Shown piece by piece: positions 37,797-51,361 of a stretch of 64,000 bases of DNA; position 1 is the first letter of the stretch, and each line of letters opens with the position of its first letter. The translations under genes and the position numbers were made by a program. Source of the DNA: Cannabis sativa (lineage: Eukaryota > Streptophyta > Magnoliopsida > Rosales > Cannabaceae); contig NC_083605.1 in the NCBI RefSeq assembly GCF_029168945.1, forward strand, positions 43,883,659 through 43,947,658, given 5' to 3'. The notes under the pieces were generated by a model. It did not search any database and had not been told where the DNA came from. It worked only from the letters and a program-made list of their open reading frames with translations.

Positions 37797-40700
37797 ACCC
37801 AGACCTGAACTTGAACCTAGGACCCAGCTCTTGACCCGGCACCAGAAATGGGACCAAACTGCGACTCGAGATTGGGATCTGGATCTGGACCTAGGGCTTG
37901 CACAAAACCCGCAGTCGGTGTTTGGATTTGGGACCCAGCCTTGGACCCGAATCCTGACAAGGACCCAAACCCATACCCGGACCTGAACCAAGTCCCAAAC
38001 CCAAAAGGGTACGCGAACCCTTACCCTGTGACCCAAAATTTGAACCAAAACCGGAAGTTGACCAAGACTAGAACTAGGACTTGGATTTGGAATCATAACT
38101 GAAATTTGACATAGATCCAGAACCGTAACCGGACAATTACCCGGACTCCAAATCAGACTTAGACCCGAATTGGGAGTCGGACCCGGATCCTAACCCAAAC
38201 CTGGACTCGGTACCGGAACTCGAACCTGAACTAAGACCCAAACATGGAACCAGACTAGGGACACAGATTCGGGGTCGATACCTAGAACCGCACCCCAGTC
38301 TCGATCCCATAACAAAATTTAGAAATGGGACATGGGACTTGAACCAGAACAAGACCGAGACCCGTGACAGTGATCTAGATCTTGACTCAGGATTCGGGTA
38401 ACGGGCCATGGAACGGAACAGTAATCGGCGTCTAGATCTGGGAGTTAGACTAGGACTAGAACCCAGACAAAGAACCAAACACGAACCCAGACCTAGACTT
38501 GGGACCCAAAATTAGAACCTGAACAAGAATCGTCGAACAATGACCCTAGAACAAGACTAGGACCGTGACCACGACTCGGACACAGACCTAGTACCAAACA
38601 CAGCCCAGCCTCAGACCCAAACTGACATTGGAACTCGGGCCCAGACACGATCCTGTACCCAGACCGGAACTGAGACCCAGACCTGGACCTAAATCTGGGA
38701 CACAATCCCAAACATAGACTTGGACCTAGATAGGGATGAAGATACGAACTTGGACTCGGATCGAGACCCAGACTGGGATCGAAATGCTGGACCTATATCT
38801 AGACCGAGATCCTGAATCCAAACTCAGATCGGGATTGGAACTTGGGAAACACACCCAACCTACACAAAGACCCAGGAAGCGAACCCACACCCGGAGCCTG
38901 ATCTGGACCTATACTGAAATCCGGACCCAAACCCAAACTCAGACCAGGACTCGAACTCCGACCCGAACTCAAACCCACACTCGAACTCAGAAACCCAGAC
39001 CTGAACCTAGTCCCAAACAAAAAAATGGACCCAAACCCGTACCCTGTGACCCAAAATTTGAACCAAAACCGAAAGTTGACCGAGACTGGAACTAGGACTT
39101 GGACTTGGAATCATAACTGCAATTGGACATAGATCTAGAACTGTAACCTGACCAGGACCACGACGACAAATCAAACCTAGACCCGAATGGGGAGCCGCAC
39201 CCGGATCCCAACCCAAAACTGGACTCGGGACCCAAACCCGAACCTGAACTCAAACCCAAACATGGAACCAAACTAGGGACACAGAACAAGGGTCGGGACC
39301 TAGAACCGCACCCCAGTCTCGATCCCAAACCCAAACTCAGAAATGGGACCTGTGATTTGAACCAGAATAAGACCGAGACTCGTGACAGTGATCAAGATCT
39401 TGACTCGCGATTCGGGTAACGGGGCCTAGAACAGACCAGTAGTCGGTGTCAAGATCTGGGACTCAGGACCCAGACCCAAAAGCTCGAACCAAACACAGAC
39501 CTAGCCTTAGACCCAAACTGACACTGGAACTCAGGCTTGGGAACGGCCGTGTACCCAGACCGGAACTAAGACCCAGACCTGGACCTAAATCTGGGACCCG
39601 ATCCCAAACACAGACTTGGAGCTAGATAGGGATCTGGATACGAACTAGCACTCGGACGAAGACCCAGACTGGGATCGAAATACTGGACCTATATCAGAAG
39701 CGAGATCCTGACCAAAACGCAAATTGGACCCACACTCGGGACCCCAATTTGGACCAGGACCTGAACCTAGACCCAGATTGGGGTCCAGACCTAGAAAAAA
39801 ACCTGGACACACACTCGGACCCGAACTCAAACCCACACCTAGAATCAAACCCAAAGTAAGACCCGGACCCGGACCCAAACTCGAACCCTGACCAGGATCA
39901 GAATCAATGACTTAGACCCAAAACTGAATCCAGACCAAGACCCAGGACGCGAACCCACACCCAGAGCCTTATCTGGACCTAGACTGAAATCCGGACCCGA
40001 ACCTAAACATAGACCAGGACTCGAACTCCGACCCGAACTCAAACCCAAACTTGAACTCAGAATCGCAAATGGAACTAAAACCGAACTAGGACTAGAACAA
40101 GGACCAAGACCTAAACCCAAACCCGAACCCAGATCAAAACCCAGATAGAGACCTAAACCCGAACCAAGACTAGGGCTCGAACCCAAACCTAGACCGGTAC
40201 CCAAACCCACATAATAACCAGGACCTGGACCCAGAATAATGATAGGGACCTAGGAAACAGAACTAGGAGCGGGACCTAGTACCTGACCCAGACCCGAACT
40301 TCAACCTAGGACCATATTCGTGACCCTACACCAAAAACGGAACCAGACTTGGACACGAGATTGGGATCCGGATCTGTACCCAGGGCTTGAACAAAACCCG
40401 TAGTCGGTGTCTGGATTTGGGATCCAGCCTTGGACCCGAACCCTGACAAGGACCCCAACCCACACGAGGACATGAACCCAAACCCGTACCCTGTGACACA
40501 AAAATTTAACCAAAACCAGAAGATCACTGGATTGGAACCAGGACTTGGACTTGGAATCATAACTGAAATTGGACCTAGATCCTGAACCGTAACCGGACCA
40601 GGACCCGGACTCCACATCGGACCTAGACCCGAATTGGGAGCCGTACCCAGATCCCAACCCAAACCTGGACTCGGGACCCGAACCTGAACCTAAACTCAGA

Positions 40701-43700
40701 CCCAAACATGGAACCAGACTTGGGACACAAAACCAGGGTCGGGACCTAGAACCGCACCCCAGTCTCGATCCCGAACCAAAACTAAGAAATGGGATCTGGG
40801 ACCTGAACCAGAACAAGACTGAAACCCGTGACAGTGATCCAGATCTTGACTCGAGATTCGGGTAATGGGGCCTGGAACAGACCAGTAGTCGGTGTCTTGA
40901 TTTGGGACTCAGTGTAGGACTAGAACCCAGACAAAGAACCGAACCCGAACAAAGACCTAGACCTGGGACCAAAAATTAGAACATGAACAAGAATTTCCGA
41001 TCCAAGACCCTAGAACAAGACTAGGGCCGTGACCAGGTGCCGGACCAAGAGCTCGAACCGAACACAGACATAGCCTCAGACCCAAACAGAGACTGGAACT
41101 CGGGCCTGGACATGGTAGTGTACCCAGACCGGAACTGAGACCCGGACCTGGACGTAATTCTGGGACCCGATCCCAAACACAGACTCGGACCTAGATAGGG
41201 ATTCCGATACGAACTTGGACAAGGACAAAGACCCAGACTAGGATCTTAATACTGGACCTAGATCTCGACCGAGAACGTGACCCAGACCCAAACTTGGACC
41301 CGCAGTCGGGACCCCAACTTGGACCTGGACCCGAACCATGACCCAGATCGGGGACCAGACCTAGACACAAACCCGGACACAAACTTAGACCCGAACTCAA
41401 ACCCACACATAGAATAAGACCCAAAGCTAGACTAGGACCTGAACCCAAACTAAATCCATACTCATATCGGGATTGGAACTTGGGACTCGCACCAAACCTA
41501 GACCGAGTCCCAGGACGCGAACCCACACCCGGAGCCTGATCTGGACCTAGACTTAAATCCAGACCCGAACCCAAACTCAGTCCAGGACTCGAACTCCGAG
41601 CCGAACTCAAACCCAAACACAAACTCAGAATCACAATTGGAACTAGAACCGAACTAGGACTAGGACCAGGACCAAACACGAACCCAAATCAAAACACAGA
41701 CAGAGACCTAAACCCGAACCGAGACTAGGACTCGAACCCGAACCTAGACCAGGACCCAAACCCACACAATAACCTAGACCTGGACCCAGAATAAGGATAG
41801 GGACCTGGGAAACACAACTAGGACCAGGACCTAGTACCCGACATAGACACGAACTTGAACTTAGGACCCAGCTCTTGTCTCGGCACCAGAAATGGAACCA
41901 GGCTCGGACTCGAGATTGGGATTAAGATTTGGGCCAAAGGCTTGGACAAAACCCGTAGTCGGTGTCTGGATTCGGGACCCAACCCTATACCCGAACTTGA
42001 ATCTAGGACCCAGCTCGTTACCCGACACTAGAAATGGAACTAGACTGCGACCTCAGATTGGGATCTCGATCTAGACCCAGGGCTTGGACAAAACCCGTAA
42101 TTGGTGTTTGGATTTGGGACCCAGCCTTGGACCCGAACCCACACCTGGACCTGAACCTAGTCCCACACCCAAAAGTGGAATTGAACCCGTACCCTGTAAA
42201 CGAAAATTGCAACAAAAACAAGAAGTTGACCGGGACTGGAACTAGGACTTGGACTTGGAATCATAACTGAAATTTGACCTAGATCCAGAACCGTAAGCGG
42301 ACCAGTTCCAGGACCCAGACTCCAAATCAGACCTAAACCCGAATTGGGAGCCAGACCGGGATCCCAACCCAAACCTGGAGAAGGGACACGAACTCGAACC
42401 TGAACTCAGACCCAAACATGGAACAAAACTAGGGAGAAAGAACCAGGGTCGGGACGTAGAACCGAACCCCAGTCTCCATCCCGAACCCAAACTCAAAAAT
42501 GGGACTTGGGACCCGAACAAGAACAAGACCGAGACCCGTGACAGTGATCTAGATCTTAACTCGAGATTCGGGTAACGGGGCCTAGAACAGACCAATAGTC
42601 GGTGTCTAGATCTGGGGCTCAGACTAGGACCAGAACCCAGACGAAGAACCAAACCCAAACCCAGACCTCAACCTGGGAGCCAAAATTAAAACCTAAACCA
42701 GAATCGATGAACCAGGACACGGACCCAGACCTATAACCGAACACAGACCTAGCCTCAAACCCAAATTGAGACTGGAACTCGGGCCCGGACAAGGTCGTGT
42801 ACCCAAACCAGAACTGAGACCTGGCCCTTGATCTAAATCTTGGACCCGAAATGCTGGACCTAGATCTGGATCGAGATCCTGACCCAGACCCAAACTTGGA
42901 CTCGCACTCGGGACCCCAACTTGGACCTGGACCCGAACCTAGACCGACATCGGGATCCAGACCTGGACACAAACCCAGACACAGAGTCGGACCCGAACTT
43001 AAACCCACACCTAGAATCAGACCTAAATCTAGACCAAGACCCGGACCCAAACTCGAACCCAGACTAGGATATGAACCAAGGACTTAGACCTAGAACTGAA
43101 TCCAGACTCAAATCGGGATTAGAAGTTAGGACTCGCACCCAACCTAGACCAAGGCCCAGGACGCGAACCCACACCCGGAGCCTGATTTGGACCTAGACTA
43201 AAATTCGGACCCGAACCCAAACTCAGACCAGGACTCAAACTCCGACCCGAATTTAAACCCAAACTCGAACTCAGAATCACAAATGGAACTTGAACCGAAC
43301 TAGGACTAGGACTAGGACCACGACCTAAACCCAAACCCGAACCCAGATCAAAACCCAAACAGAGACCTAAACTCGAACCGAGACTAGGACTCGAACCTTA
43401 ACCTAGACTTGGACCAAAACCCACACAATAATCGGGACATGGACCCAAAATCAGGATAGGGACATGGGAAACAGAACTAGGATATGGACCTAGTACCCGA
43501 CCGAGACCAAAATTTAAACGTAGGACCCAGCTCGTGACCCAGCACCAAAAATTGAACCTGACAGGGACCCTAGATTGGGATCCAGATATGGACCCAGGGC
43601 TTGGACAAAACCCGGAGTCGGTGTCTGGCTTTAGGACCCAGCCCTGGACCCAACCCTCACAAGTACCCGAACCTGAACCCAGTCCCAAACGTAAAAGTGG

Positions 43701-46234
43701 ACGCGAACCTGTACCATGTGACCCAAAATTGGAACCAAAACCGGAACTTGACCGGGACTGGAACTAGGACTTGGACTTGGAATCACAACTGAAATTGGAC
43801 GTAGATCCACAACCGTAACCAGACCAGGACCCGGACTACAAATAAGACCTAGAACTGAAATCGGAGCCGAACCTGGATCCCCATCCAAACATGGACTCGG
43901 GACCCGAACCCCAACCTAAACTCAGACCCAAACATGGAACCAGACTAGGGACACACAACCAGGGTCAGGACCGAGAACCGCACCCCAATCTGGATCCCGA
44001 ACCCAAACTCAGAAATGGGACCTGGGACCTCAATCAGAACCAGACCGAGACCCGGGACGGTGATCTACATCTTAACTTGGGATTCGGGTAACGGGGCCTG
44101 GAACAGACCAATAGACAGTGTCTACATCTGGGACTCAGACTAGGACCAGAACCCAGACAAAGAACCAACCCCGAACCCTGACCTAGACCTGGGACCCAAA
44201 ATTAGAACATGAACAAGAATCACCGAACACAGACATTACAACAAGACTAGGACACAGAACTTGAACTCAGACCAAAACACGGAACCAATCTACAGACACA
44301 GAACAAGGGTCAGGACTTGGGACCTGAACGAGAACCAGACCGAGACCCGTGACAATGATCGAGATCTTTCCTCGAGATTCGGGCAACGGGGCCTGGAACA
44401 GACCAGTAGTCGGTGTCTTGATTTGGGACTCAAACTAGGACCAGAACCCAGAGGAAGAACCAAACCTGAACCCAAACCTAGACCTGGGACCCAAAATTAG
44501 AACCTGAACAAGAATTGTCGAACCAGGACCCTAGAACAAGACTAGTGCCGTGACAAGGACCCGGACCTGAACCCAGTCCCAGACCCAAAAGTGGACCCGA
44601 ACACGTACCATGTGACCCAAAATTGGAACCAAAACCCGAACTTGACCGGGATTGGAACTAGGACTTAGACTTGGAATCATAACGGAAATTGGACCTAGAT
44701 CCAGAACCGTAATCGAACCAGGACCCGGACTCCAAATAAGTCCAAGACTCGAATTGGGACCCGGACCTGGATTCCAGCCCAAACCTGGACTTGGCACCCG
44801 AACCCGAACCTGAACTCAGACCCAAACATGGAACCACACTATGGACACAGAACCAGGGTCAGGACCTAGAACCGCACCCCAGTCTCGATCCCGAACCAAA
44901 ACTTAGAAATGGGACCTGGGAGCTGAACCAAAACCAGATTGAGACCCGTGACAATGATCTAGATCTTGACTCGGGATTCGGGTAACCGGGGCTGGAACAG
45001 ACCAGTAGTCAGTGTCTAGAAATGGGACACAGACTAGGAACAGAACCCAGACGAAGAACCAAACACGAACCCAGACCTAGACCTGGGACCCAAAATTCGA
45101 AGCTGAAAAAGAATCACCGAACCAGGACCCTAGAACAAGACTAGGACCGTGACCAGTACTCGGACCCAGACCTAGAACCCACCACAGACCTAGCCTCAGA
45201 CCCAAACTGAGAATGGAACACAGGCCCGAACACGATCGTGTACACAAACCGGAAAAGAGAACAGGACCTGGACCTAAATTTGGGACCCGATCCCAAACAC
45301 AGACTTGGACCTAGATAGGGATCTGGATACGAACCTAGACTTGAGCCAAAACCCAGATTAGGATCGAAATGCTAGACCTAGATCTGGACCGAGATCTTAA
45401 CTCAGACCCAAACTTGGACCCACACTCGGGACCCAACCTTCGACCTGGACCCGAACCTAGACCCAGATCGCGGTCCAGACATGGACACAAACCCAGACAT
45501 GAACTCAAACCCACACCTAGAATCAGACCCAAAGCTAGACCCAGTCCCAGACCCAAACTCGAACCCAGACCAGGATCAGAACCAAGGACTTAGACCCAGA
45601 ACTTAATCCAAACTCGCACCCAACCTAGACCAAGACTGAGGAAGCGAACCCACACCCGGAGCCTGATCTGGACCTAGACAGAAATTCGGACCTGAACCCA
45701 AACACAGACCAGGACTCGAACTCCGACCCGAACTCAAACCCAAACTCGAACTCAGAATCGCAAGTGGAACTAGAACCAAACTAGGACTAGAACCTGGACC
45801 AGGACCTAAACCAAAACCCGAACCCATATCAAAACCCAAACAGAGACCTAAACCCAAACCGAGACTAGGACTCGAACCGGAACCTAAGTCGAGACCCAAA
45901 CCCACACAATAACCGGGACCTTGACCCAGAATCAAGATAGGGACCTGGGAAACAGAACTACGACCGGGACCTAGTACCCAACCCAGACCCGAACTTGAAC
46001 CTAGGACCCAGCTCCTGACTCGGCACCTGAAATGGAACCAGAATGGGACCCGAGATTGGGATCCCAATCTGGACCAAGGGCTTGGACAAAACCCGTAGTT
46101 GGTGTCTGAATTTGGGACCCAGCCCTGGACCCGATCCCTGACAAGGACCCGAACCCACATCCGGACCTGAACCCAGTCCCAAACCCAAAAGTGGACCCGA
46201 ACCCGTACCTTATGACCCAAAATTGGAACTAAAA
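37797..46234 (+). repeat. Hexamer satellite, third block
   Basis: Same orientation as the left blocks. GGGTAAC or close versions occur at 38396, 39414, 40860, 42570, 44086, 44381 (GGGCAAC) and 44980. The 44086/44381 pair is only about 295 bp apart, indicating a local partial duplication. Relative to the sequence left of the copia element, the unit does not continue in phase: the left side stops at CACACCC and the right side begins several hundred unit-bases further on (GACCTGAACTTGAACCTAGG). Nothing gene-like is present. Confidence 0.88.
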
Positions 46235-46948
46235 CCGGAAGTTAGGGTTGAGCAAAAAATCCAAGAAACCGACCAAACTGAGTAACCGACCGTCCGAACA
46301 CCGAAAAAACTAACCCCAAAAAAACCGAAAACCCAAATAACCGCCTTTGGTTAAAACTGCCTTAACATGGTCAGTTTTAGTGTCAATCGCAGACCGACCG
46401 ATAAACCGAGAACCGACCGAACATATATATTATTTTTGTACATATTTAATATACAATTTTATTAATCTAAGTTTACTTATATCTTTTTTATTTAAAGTCT
46501 CAATTATTCATTACTTTATTTAATTTTAATTTGATGCATTTACGTATTATATACACACATTCATAAAATAATACTAGTTTTTTAATATAACTCATTACCA
46601 TATTAGTAGCACAAATAATTTGAATAAATTTAAAAAAAGTTTATTTTACATTATTTATTTAACTAAGAAAGTTTACTTTTAAATTATATGATATTTGATA
46701 CAATACTTTAATTTTTTAGTTTTCAAATAATTATAAAAAATTTAAAAACAAATTTTGTTTTTAAAAAAATGAAGTTCGGTTTGGTCGGTTTTAACCGACC
46801 AAACCGTGGATTAAAACGGTCAGTTTTTTATATTTTTATAATGGTCGGTCGATTTTCGGATTAGTACCATAAAAATTGAAAACAAAATTTTGGATTTTTG
46901 TGTGTAAAAAACCGACCAAACCGACCGTTGCTCACCCCTACTGGAAGT
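46235..46948. other. 8-bp target duplication of hAT-type element copy 1
   Basis: CCGGAAGT at 46235-46242 and CTGGAAGT at 46941-46948, one mismatch. An 8-bp duplication is diagnostic of hAT elements. In uninterrupted units the site reads AAAACCGGAAGTTGACCGGG. Confidence 0.8.
46243..46940. mobile_element. Non-autonomous hAT-type element, copy 1
   Basis: 698 bp, AT-rich centre, inverted ends TAGGGTTGAGCAA / TTGCTCACCCCTA (copy 2 shows the intact TAGGGGTGAGCAA). Both subterminal regions are packed with CCGACC/GGTCGG words, as expected for transposase-binding subterminal repeats in hAT elements. A 30-bp inverted repeat with 14-nt arms (46777-46806) lies inside the right part. No transposase or other long open frame, so it depends on an autonomous relative not seen here. 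Confidence 0.82.
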
Positions 46949-48575
46949 TGACTGGGTCTGGAACTAGGACTTAGACTTGGAATCATAACTGAAATTCGAC
47001 CTAGATTCAGAACCGTAACCGAACAAGGACCCGGACTCCAAATCAGACCTAGACCCGAAATGGGAGCCGAATCCGGAACCCAACCCAAACCTGGACTCGA
47101 GACCCGAACCCGAACTTGAACTCAGACCCAAACATGGAACCAGACTAGGGACAAACAACTAGGGTCGGGACCTAGAACCGCACCCAAGTCTCGATCCCGA
47201 ACCCAAACTCTGAAATGGGACTTGGGACCTGAACTAGAACCAGACCGAGACCCGTGACAGTGATCCACATCTTGACTCGGGATTCGAGTAACGGGGCCTG
47301 GAATAGACAAGTATCGGTGTCTAGATTTGGGACTCAGACTAGGACTAGAACCCAGACGAAGAACAAAACCCGAACCCAGACCTAGACCTTGGACCCAAAA
47401 TTAGAACTTGAACAATAATCACCGAACCAGGTTCGTAGAACAAGACTAGGTCCGTGACCAGGACCAGGACCCAGACCTAAAATAGAACACAGACCTAGCC
47501 TCAGACCCAAACTGAGACTGTAACTCGGGCCTGGACACGGTCGTGTACCCAGACCGGAACTGATACCCGGACCTGGACCTAAATTTGGGACACGATCCCA
47601 AACACAAACTTGGACCTAGATAGGGATCCGGATACGAACCTGGACTCGGACCAAGACCCAGACTGGGATCGAAATGCTGGACCTAGATCTGGACCGAGAT
47701 CTTAACTCAGGCCCAAACTTGGACCCGCACTCGGGACCCCAACTTGGACCTGACCCGAACCTAGACCAAGATCGGGGTCCAGACCTTGACGCAAACCCGG
47801 ACACAAACTCGGACCCGAACATAAACGCACACCTAGAATAAGGCCCAAAGCTAGACCCGGACCCAGACCCAAACTCGAACCAAGACCAAGATCAAAACCA
47901 AGGACTTAGACCCAAAACTGAATCCAAACTCAGATCGGGATTGGAACTTGGGACTCGCACCCAACCTAGACACAGACGGAGGACGCGAACCCACACCCGG
48001 AGCCTGATCTGGACCTAGACAGAAATCCAGACCCGAACCCAAACTCAGATGAGGACTCGAACTCCGACCCGAAGTCAAACCCAAACTCAAACTCAGAATC
48101 GCAAGTGGAACTTGAACCAAACTAGGACTAGGACCAGGACCAGGACCTAAACCAAAACTCGAACCCAGATCCAAACCCAAACAGAGACCTAAACCCAAAC
48201 CGAGACTAGGACTCGAACCCAAACCTAAACCGAGACCCAAACCCACACAATAACCAGGACCTAGACCCAGAATCAGGATAGGGACCTAGGAAACAGAACT
48301 ACGACCGGCACCTGGTACCCAACCCAGACCCGAACTTGAACCTAGGTCCAAGCTCGTGACCCGGCACCAGAAATGGAACATGAATGGGACCCGAGATTGG
48401 GATCTGAATCTAGACCCAGGGCTTGGACAAAACCCGTAGTCGGTGTCTTGATTTGGGACCCAGCCCTGGACCCGATCCCTGACAAAGACCCGAACCCACA
48501 TCCAGAACTGAACTTAGTCCCACACCCAAAATTGGACCCGAACCCGTACCTTGTGACACCAAATTGGAACCAAAA
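46949..48575 (+). repeat. One satellite unit between the two hAT copies
   Basis: About 1.63 kb of satellite, approximately one long unit from the GGAAGT target site to the next one. It carries GATTCGAGTAACGGGGCC near 47281, a perfect ACACGGTCGTGT at 47535-47546, and the usual CGAAATGCTGGACC near 47668. Confidence 0.85.
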
Positions 48576-49294
48576 CCTGACGTTAGGGGTGAGCAAAAAA
48601 TTCAATAAATCGACCAAACTGAGTAAACCGACCGTCCGAACACCGAAAAAATAAAAAATCGAAAAAAACTGTCTTTGGTTAAAACCGCCTTAACATGGTC
48701 GGTTTTAATGTCATTCGCAAACCGACCGATTAAACAGATAACCGACCGAACATATATATTATATGTAATATATACTATTTATTGACATATTTAATATTCA
48801 ATATTATTAATCTAAGTTTACTTATAACTTTTTTATTTAAAGTCTCAATTATTCATTATTTTATTTTATTATCATTTGATGCATTTACGTATTATATACA
48901 CACACTCATAAAATAATACTAGTTTTTTAATATAACTCATTATCATATTAGCAGCACAAATAATTTGAACAAATTTAAAAAAGTTTATTTTACATTATTT
49001 ATATAACTAAGAAAGTTTATTTTTAAATTATATGATATTTGAAACAATACTTTAATTTTTTAGTTTTCAAATAATTATAAAAAATTTAAAAACTTATTTT
49101 GTTTTAAAAAAAATGAAGTTCGGTTTGGTCGGTTTAAACCGACCAAACCATGGATTAAAACGATTGGTTTTTTATAATTTTATAATGGTCGGTCGATTTT
49201 CCGATTAGAACCATAAAAATTGAAAACTGAATTCTCAATTTTTTTTTTTGTAAAAAACAGACCAAACCGACCGTTGCTCACCCCTACCGTAAGT
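48576..49294. other. 8-bp target duplication of hAT-type element copy 2
   Basis: CCTGACGT at 48576-48583 and CCGTAAGT at 49287-49294. Both can be read as mutated forms of CCGGAAGT, the same unit position used by copy 1. Confidence 0.65.
48584..49286. mobile_element. Non-autonomous hAT-type element, copy 2
   Basis: 703 bp, clearly homologous to copy 1 along its length and in the same orientation, with inverted ends TAGGGGTGAGCAA / TTGCTCACCCCTA. The internal palindrome is perfect here (28 bp, 49122-49149). Differences from copy 1 are scattered substitutions and small indels. No coding capacity. Confidence 0.82.
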
Positions 49295-51361
49295 TGAACG
49301 GGACTGGAACTAGGACTTAGACTTGGAATCATAACTGAAATTGGACCTAGATCCAGAAACGTAACCGGACCAGGACCCGGACTCCAAATCAGACGTAGAC
49401 CGGAATTGGGAGCCGGACCCGTATCCAAACCCAAACCTGGACTTGAGACCCGAACCTGAACCTAAACTCAGACCCAAACATGGAATTAGACTAGGGACAA
49501 AGAACCAGGGTAGGGACCTAAAACTGCACCCCAGTCTCGATCCCGAACCCAAACTCAGAAATGGGACTTGGGACCTGAACCAGAACCAGAACCAGACCGA
49601 GACCCGAGACAGTGATCCAGATCTTGACTTGGGATTCGGGTAACATGGCCTGGAATAGACAAGCAGTCGGTGTCTAGATCTCGGACTCAGACTAGGACTA
49701 GAACCCAGACGAAGAACAAAATCCAAACCCAGACCTAGACCTGGGACCCAAAATTAGAACCTGAATAAGAATCACCGAACCAGGATCCTAGAACAAGACT
49801 AGGACCGTGACCAGGACCAGGACCCGGACCCAGACCTAGCTTAAGACCCAAACTGACACTAAAACTGGGGCCCGGACACGGCGTGTACCCAGACCGAAAC
49901 TGAGACCCGGACTTGGACCAAAATTTGGGAAACGATCCCAAACACAGACTTGGACCTAGATAGGGATCCGGATACGAACCTGGACTCGGACCAAGACCCA
50001 GACTGGGATCGAAATGCTGGACCTAGATCTGGACCGAGATCTTAACTCAGACCAAAACTTGGACCCGCACTCAGGACCCCAACTTTGACCTGGACCCGAA
50101 CCTAGACCCAGATCGGGGTCCAGACCTGGACACAAACCCGGACACAAAATCGGACCCGAACTCAAACCCACACCTAGAATCAGACCCAAAGCTAGACCCG
50201 GACCCGGACCACAACTCGAACCCAGACCAGGATCAAAACTAAGGACTTAGACCCAAAAATGAATCCAAACTTAGATCGGGATTGGAAATTGGGACCCGCA
50301 CCCAACCTAGACAAAGACTGAGGACGCGAACCCACAGCTGGAGCCTGATCTGGACGTAGATAGAAATCCGGACCCGAACCCAAACTCAGACCAGGACTCG
50401 AACTCCGACCCGAACTCAAACTCAGAATCGCAAATGGAACTAGAACCAAAGTACGACTAGGACAAGGAACAGGACCTAAACCCAAAGCCGAACCCAGATT
50501 AAAACCCAAAAAGAGACCTAAAACCCAAACCGAGACTATGACTCAAACCCGAACCTAAACCGAGACCCAAACCCACACAATAACAGGGACCTGGACCCAG
50601 AATCAGGATAGGGACGTGGGAAACAGAACTACGACCCAAACCTAGTACCCAACCCAGACCTGAACTTGAACCTAAGACCCAGCTCGTGACCTGGCACCCG
50701 AAATGGAACATGAATGGGACCTGAGATTGGGATCCGGATCTGGACCCAGGGCTTGGACAAAACCTGTAGTCGGTGTCTGGATTTGGGACCCAGCCGTGGA
50801 CCCGATCCCTGACAAGGACCCGAACCCACACCCGTACCTAAACCCAGTCCCAAACCTAAAATTTGACCTGAACCCGTACCCTGTGACCCAAAATTGGAAC
50901 CAAAACAAGAAGTTGACTGGGACTGGAACTAGGACTGGAACTAGAACTTGGACTTGGAATCATAACTGAAATTCGACCTAGATCCAAAACCATAACCGGA
51001 CTAGGACCCAGACTCCAAATCAGACCTAGACCCGAATTGGAAACTGGCCCCGGATCCCAACCCAAACCTGGACTCAGGACCCGAAACCGAACCAGAACTC
51101 AAAACAAAACATGGAACTAGACTACGGACACAGAACCACGGTCGGGACCTTGAACCGCACCCAGTCTCGATCCCGAACCGAAACTCAAAAATGGGACCTG
51201 GGGCCTAAACCAGAACATGACCGAGACCCGTGACAGTGACCCAGATCTTGACACGGGATTCGAGTAACGGGGCCTGGAACAGACCAGTAATCAGTGTCTA
51301 GATCTGGGACTCAGACTAGGACCAGAACCAAGACGAAGAACCAAACCCGAACCCAGACCTA
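49295..51361 (+). repeat. Hexamer satellite, block right of hAT copies
   Basis: Continues in the original orientation. GGGTAAC at 49638 and CGAGTAACGGGG near 51265. The unit position used by the hAT copies is unoccupied here (AACAAGAAGTTGACTGGG near 50914), so the element is absent from the next unit. Ends at AACCCAGACCTA, where a minus-strand copia LTR begins. Confidence 0.88.
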
